This document shows, in pieces, positions 61,430 to 64,000 of a stretch of DNA of 64,000 nt. Both the position numbers and the translations under genes were made by a program. Source of the stretch: Actinomadura opuntiae (GTDB taxonomy: Bacteria; Actinomycetota; Actinomycetes; Streptosporangiales; Streptosporangiaceae); NCBI RefSeq assembly GCF_030283205.1, contig NZ_JASNWF010000002.1:496001-560000 (forward strand), read 5' to 3'. Position 1 is the first letter of the stretch. The number at the start of each line of letters is the position of its first letter. The notes beneath the pieces were generated by a model. That model was not told where the DNA came from and ran no database searches. It saw nothing but the letters and a program-made list of their open reading frames with translations.

Positions 61430-62593
61430 ATGGTCGGGAGGTTCTGGGAGTGGCTGCGCGGCAAGAAGGCGCTGGTCGACGCCTTCTTCGCGGCCGCGGT
61501 GCTGGCCGTGTCGCTCCCCGCGTGGCTCGGCGGCCACCAGGGCATATCGGAGCTGGTCTATCTCACGCTGACGGCCGGGCTCGTCGCGCCGCTGGTGCTG
61601 CGGCGGACGTTCCCGCGCACCGTCTTCGCGGTGGTGGCGCTGGTCTGCGCCGCCCAGTGGGCCGCCGGTGTCGTCCCGGTGCCGGCGAACGTGGCCGTGC
61701 TGATGGGCCTGTACACGGTCGCGGCCGGGTTCGCGTTCCGCTGGGCGCTGGCGGCGGCGCTGGTGGGGGAGCTCGGCGCGGTGCTGGCGGCGCTGCGGTA
61801 CGCGTCCGGCCGCGACGACCAGCAGTCGACGCTGCTGATGCTGTCGGCGCTGGTGGCGGGCGTGTGGATCCTCGGCCTGCACATGCGGACGCGCCGCGCC
61901 TACCTCAGCTCGCTGGAGGAGCGGGCGGCGCGGCTCGAGCGGGAACGCGACGCCGAGGTGACGATGGCGATGGCGGCGGAGCGGGCCCGCATCGCCCGCG
62001 AGCTGCACGACGTCGTGGCGCACAACGTCAGCGTGATCGTGGTGCAGGCGGACGGCGCGTCCTTCGCGATCGACACGGACGTGGGGCGGGCCCGGCAGGC
62101 GCTGGAGACGATCTCGCTGACCGGGCGCACGGCGCTGGCGGAGATGCGGCGGCTGCTCGGGGTGCTGCGGGAGAGCGACGGCGCGGGGGCCTACGCGCCG
62201 CAGCCGGGCGTGGCGCAGCTGGACGACCTGGTCGAGCAGGTGCGCTCCTCGGGGCTGCCGGTGACGTTCGAGGTCGCCGGTTCGCCGCCGGACATGTCGG
62301 AGGGCCGCCAGCTGACGGTGTTCCGGATCGTGCAGGAGGCGCTGACCAACACGCTCAAGCACGGCGGGCCGCGGGTGGCCGCGACGGTCCGGCTGCGGTA
62401 CGCCGACGACGCGGTGGAGGTCCGAGTGCACGACGACGGGCGGGGCGCGGCGGCGGCCGACGACGGGCGCGGCCACGGCCTCGTAGGTATGCGGGAGCGC
62501 GCCGCGGTGTACGGCGGCAGCGTCCGCGCCGCGCCGCGTCCCGGCGGCGGCTTCGAGGTGGTCGCGCGCATCCCGACCGGGGAGGCCGCGTGA
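61430..62593 (+). CDS. Sensor histidine kinase (NarL/DesK type)
   Basis: 387 aa from ATG 61430. Five or six membrane helices fill residues ~15-150. The dimerisation domain HisKA_3 has the phospho-acceptor His193 in ERARIARELHDVVAHNVSVIVVQA. The ATPase domain has the N box VFRIVQEALTNTLKHGG and G boxes DDGRGAAA, GRGHGLVGMRERAAVYGG. The N-terminal membrane part probably senses a membrane or lipid-soluble signal. Its response regulator follows after 118 bp. The pair is the most common two-component class in actinomycetes. Confidence 0.95.
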   Translation: MVGRFWEWLRGKKALVDAFFAAAVLAVSLPAWLGGHQGISELVYLTLTAGLVAPLVLRRTFPRTVFAVVALVCAAQWAAGVVPVPANVAVLMGLYTVAAGFAFRWALAAALVGELGAVLAALRYASGRDDQQSTLLMLSALVAGVWILGLHMRTRRAYLSSLEERAARLERERDAEVTMAMAAERARIARELHDVVAHNVSVIVVQADGASFAIDTDVGRARQALETISLTGRTALAEMRRLLGVLRESDGAGAYAPQPGVAQLDDLVEQVRSSGLPVTFEVAGSPPDMSEGRQLTVFRIVQEALTNTLKHGGPRVAATVRLRYADDAVEVRVHDDGRGAAAADDGRGHGLVGMRERAAVYGGSVRAAPRPGGGFEVVARIPTGEAA

Positions 62594-62711
62594 CCTCACC
62601 GGCGTGCCCGCCGGGGTTCGCCCGGGGCGCGGGGCCCGCGGGCGCCGCCGCGGGTGGGAGCGTAGGACGTGAACGCGGGGGCCCAGTGCGCGCCCGTTGC
62701 GAGGAGGCGTG

Positions 62712-63413
62712 ATGGAGATGGACGAGTCGGAGGCCGGGCCCATCCGGGTCGTGCTGGTGGACGATCAGGAGCTGGTCCGGGCCGGTTTCACGATGGTGCT
62801 GGACGCCCAGCCCGACATCGAGGTGGTGGGCGAGGCCGGCGACGGGCAGCAGGCCCTCGACCTGCTGCGGACGACGGCGGCGGACGTGGTGCTGATGGAC
62901 GTCCGGATGCCCCGGATGGACGGCATCGAGGCGACGCGGCGGGTGGTGTCCGGCGAGGCCGCCCCGAAGGTGATCATCCTGACCACCTTCGACCTGGACG
63001 AGTACGCGTTCGCGGCGATCAAGGCGGGCGCGGGCGGGTTCCTGCTGAAGGACGCCGGCCCGGCGCAGCTGATCGAGGCGATCAAGGCGGTGCACTCGGG
63101 GGACGCGGTGGTGGCGCCGAGCACCACCAAGCGGCTGCTCGACCGGTTCGCGCTGCACCTGCCGGACACCGAGGACCGGGCGAGCGGCGCGCTGGAGAGC
63201 CTGACCGATCGGGAGGGCGAGGTGCTGCGGCTGGTCGCGCGGGGGATGTCGAACGCCGAGATCGCCGGCCGGCTGTTCGTCTCGGAGGCGACGGTGAAGA
63301 CGCACATGGGCCGGATCCTGATGAAGCTCGGGCTCCGCGACCGGGTGCAGGCGGTCGTCTTCGCCTACGAGACGGGTCTGGTCAAAAGCGGTCAAACCGG
63401 TGACCCTTTGTAA
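62712..63413 (+). CDS. Response regulator (NarL/FixJ family)
   Basis: 233 aa from ATG 62712 with GAGGAGG at 62701-62707. The receiver domain has RVVLVDDQELVRAGF, the phospho-acceptor Asp63 in VVLMDVRMPRMDG, ILTTFDLDEYAF and LLKDAGP with the conserved Lys. The LuxR-type helix-turn-helix is at the C-terminus: LTDREGEVLRLVARGMSNAEIAGRLFVSEATVKTHMGRILMKLGLRDRVQAVV. It is the partner of the preceding kinase. A chaplin gene follows 155 bp downstream with its own palindromic promoter region; control of it by this system is possible. Confidence 0.96.
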   Translation: MEMDESEAGPIRVVLVDDQELVRAGFTMVLDAQPDIEVVGEAGDGQQALDLLRTTAADVVLMDVRMPRMDGIEATRRVVSGEAAPKVIILTTFDLDEYAFAAIKAGAGGFLLKDAGPAQLIEAIKAVHSGDAVVAPSTTKRLLDRFALHLPDTEDRASGALESLTDREGEVLRLVARGMSNAEIAGRLFVSEATVKTHMGRILMKLGLRDRVQAVVFAYETGLVKSGQTGDPL

Positions 63414-63468
63414 CGCCTTGATTACTCGTTGGCGACTATTTGCCGCCATGCTGGGGTGCACTATTGGC

Positions 63469-63490
63469 TTACCCGAGAGTAGCTGGGTAA
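63469..63490. promoter_or_regulatory. Inverted repeat upstream of the chaplin gene
   Basis: TTACCC (63469-63474) and GGGTAA (63485-63490) form an inverted repeat around CGAGAGTAGCT-like sequence, 79 bp before the chaplin start. A regulator site of the chaplin promoter is a reasonable guess. Confidence 0.4.
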
Positions 63491-63568
63491 CTACCGTACG
63501 CGACGCCCTCTACGGGCGGCTTCGGAAATATTCGCTTCGGGCCCTCGGCCCGGTACGGGAGGACTCTC

Positions 63569-63844
63569 GTGTTCAAGAAGCTCGCCGCCACCGGCATCCT
63601 CGGTTTCGCGGTCGCCGGTTCGGTTCTGGCCGCGGCCCCCGCGTACGCCGGGGGTGGGGGCCACGGTCACGGTCACGGCCACGGCAACTTCTCCAACAAC
63701 CACACCAGCGGCAACGGGTCGATCCTGGGCGGCACCCAGGTCATCGCCCCGATCTCGATCCCGATCGACGTGTGCGGCAACGCCGTCGCCGTCATCGGCA
63801 TCGCGGGCGCCGGCTGCAAGGGCGGCGCGTCCGTCCACAACTGA
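63569..63844 (+). CDS. Short chaplin with His/Gly-rich insert
   Basis: 91 aa from GTG 63569, GGGAGGA five bases upstream. The signal peptide MFKKLAATGILGFAVAGSVLAAAPAYA is followed by GGGGHGHGHGHGNFSNNHTSGNGS and then the chaplin domain SILGGTQVIAPISIPIDVCGNAVAVIGIAGAGCKGGASVHN with the two conserved cysteines and the GN-AVxxIG pattern. Short chaplins are secreted, assemble into amyloid-like surface layers and let aerial hyphae and spores leave water. The HGHGHG insert is unusual and could bind metal. Two hairpins follow the gene. Confidence 0.93.
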   Translation: MFKKLAATGILGFAVAGSVLAAAPAYAGGGGHGHGHGHGNFSNNHTSGNGSILGGTQVIAPISIPIDVCGNAVAVIGIAGAGCKGGASVHN

Positions 63845-63852
63845 CACGAAAC

Positions 63853-63912
63853 GCCGGACGCCGAGCGTCCGGCCCTGAGGCGCCGGAGGCCCGCACGGGC
63901 CCCCGGCGCCTC
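63853..63912 (+). terminator. Two tandem hairpins after the chaplin gene
   Basis: GCCGGACGC (63853-63861) pairs with GCGTCCGGC (63865-63873); GAGGCGCCGG (63877-63886) pairs with CCGGCGCCTC (63903-63912), with an inner GGCCC/GGGCC stem. They lie just past the chaplin stop and likely end its transcript. The rest of the window to 64000 holds nothing recognisable. Confidence 0.8.
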
Positions 63913-64000
63913 GCCCTGTCCGGCGCCTCTCCTGGCCGCCGCGGGGTCGGTCGGCAGGAAGGGGGACGGATGCGTACGTCTCAGGTCGTACGGAGCGGCC

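Overview
The window is 64 kb of very GC-rich chromosome from a filamentous-type actinomycete, most likely Actinomadura or a close relative (Thermomonosporaceae/Streptosporangiales). Evidence: strong third-position G/C in every gene, many GTG and TTG starts, a thymidylate kinase fused to a membrane domain, a chaplin, a DesA3-type desaturase with its reductase, and the conserved actinobacterial run dacB - zinc metalloprotease - tilS - hpt - ftsH - folE - folP - folB - folK - DUF3180 - nuoD - PH-domain proteins. The genus is an inference.

Region 1 (1-10.0 kb): the 3' end of tmk, then holB and later ricT, a housekeeping set, interrupted by a secreted subtilase, a type-B carboxylesterase, an in-frame hybrid of a sigma-factor remnant and an FtsX-like ectodomain, a low-molecular-weight phosphatase paired with a fructosamine kinase (probable protein deglycation pair), and an anchored propeller-like protein.

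Region 2 (10.0-24.8 kb): a minus-strand operon of ferredoxin reductase, fatty acid desaturase and MFS exporter behind a near-perfect palindrome; a DUF427 protein; a tightly overlapping MacAB-like export operon (adaptor, ATPase, permease, Gly-rich anchored protein, small lipoprotein); an MFS/TetR divergent pair whose intergenic space carries three direct repeats exactly 21 bp apart; a Tap-like secreted peptidase; and tRNA-Thr(CGT) with a strong terminator.

Region 3 (24.8-35.8 kb, accessory): a HExxH metalloprotein and a Tat-exported aspartyl-protease-fold protein that lacks its catalytic aspartates, in DNA that becomes lower in GC after the tRNA; then a MarR/MFS pair, a TetR with an ABM-like small protein, an SRPBCC/NAD-binding pair, and a TetR with two alpha/beta hydrolases. 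Almost every regulator here has a clear palindromic site next to it.

Region 4 (35.8-42.8 kb): a MerR-type regulator translationally coupled to a VIT/VWA protein, with twin 11-bp palindromes at the promoter; an unusual single-chain protein joining an ECF sigma factor, a zinc anti-sigma-like motif, one membrane helix and an extracellular domain; and a NlpC/P60 cell-wall hydrolase.

Region 5 (42.8-57.1 kb): core genes: pyrophosphatase, PBP4-type carboxypeptidase, tilS, hpt, ftsH, the folate operon, an orphan nuoD and two PH-domain membrane proteins.

Region 6 (57.1-64 kb): an alpha/beta hydrolase and MarR regulator divergent across a 46-bp nested dyad, a cytochrome P450, a MidA-like methyltransferase, a NarL-type two-component system and a His-rich chaplin.

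The most unusual items are the sigma/anti-sigma/ectodomain chain (39401-41203), the sigma-remnant/FtsX hybrid (5807-6619) and the catalytically dead aspartyl-protease-like protein (26178-27488). All functional assignments come from reading motifs; no database search was run.
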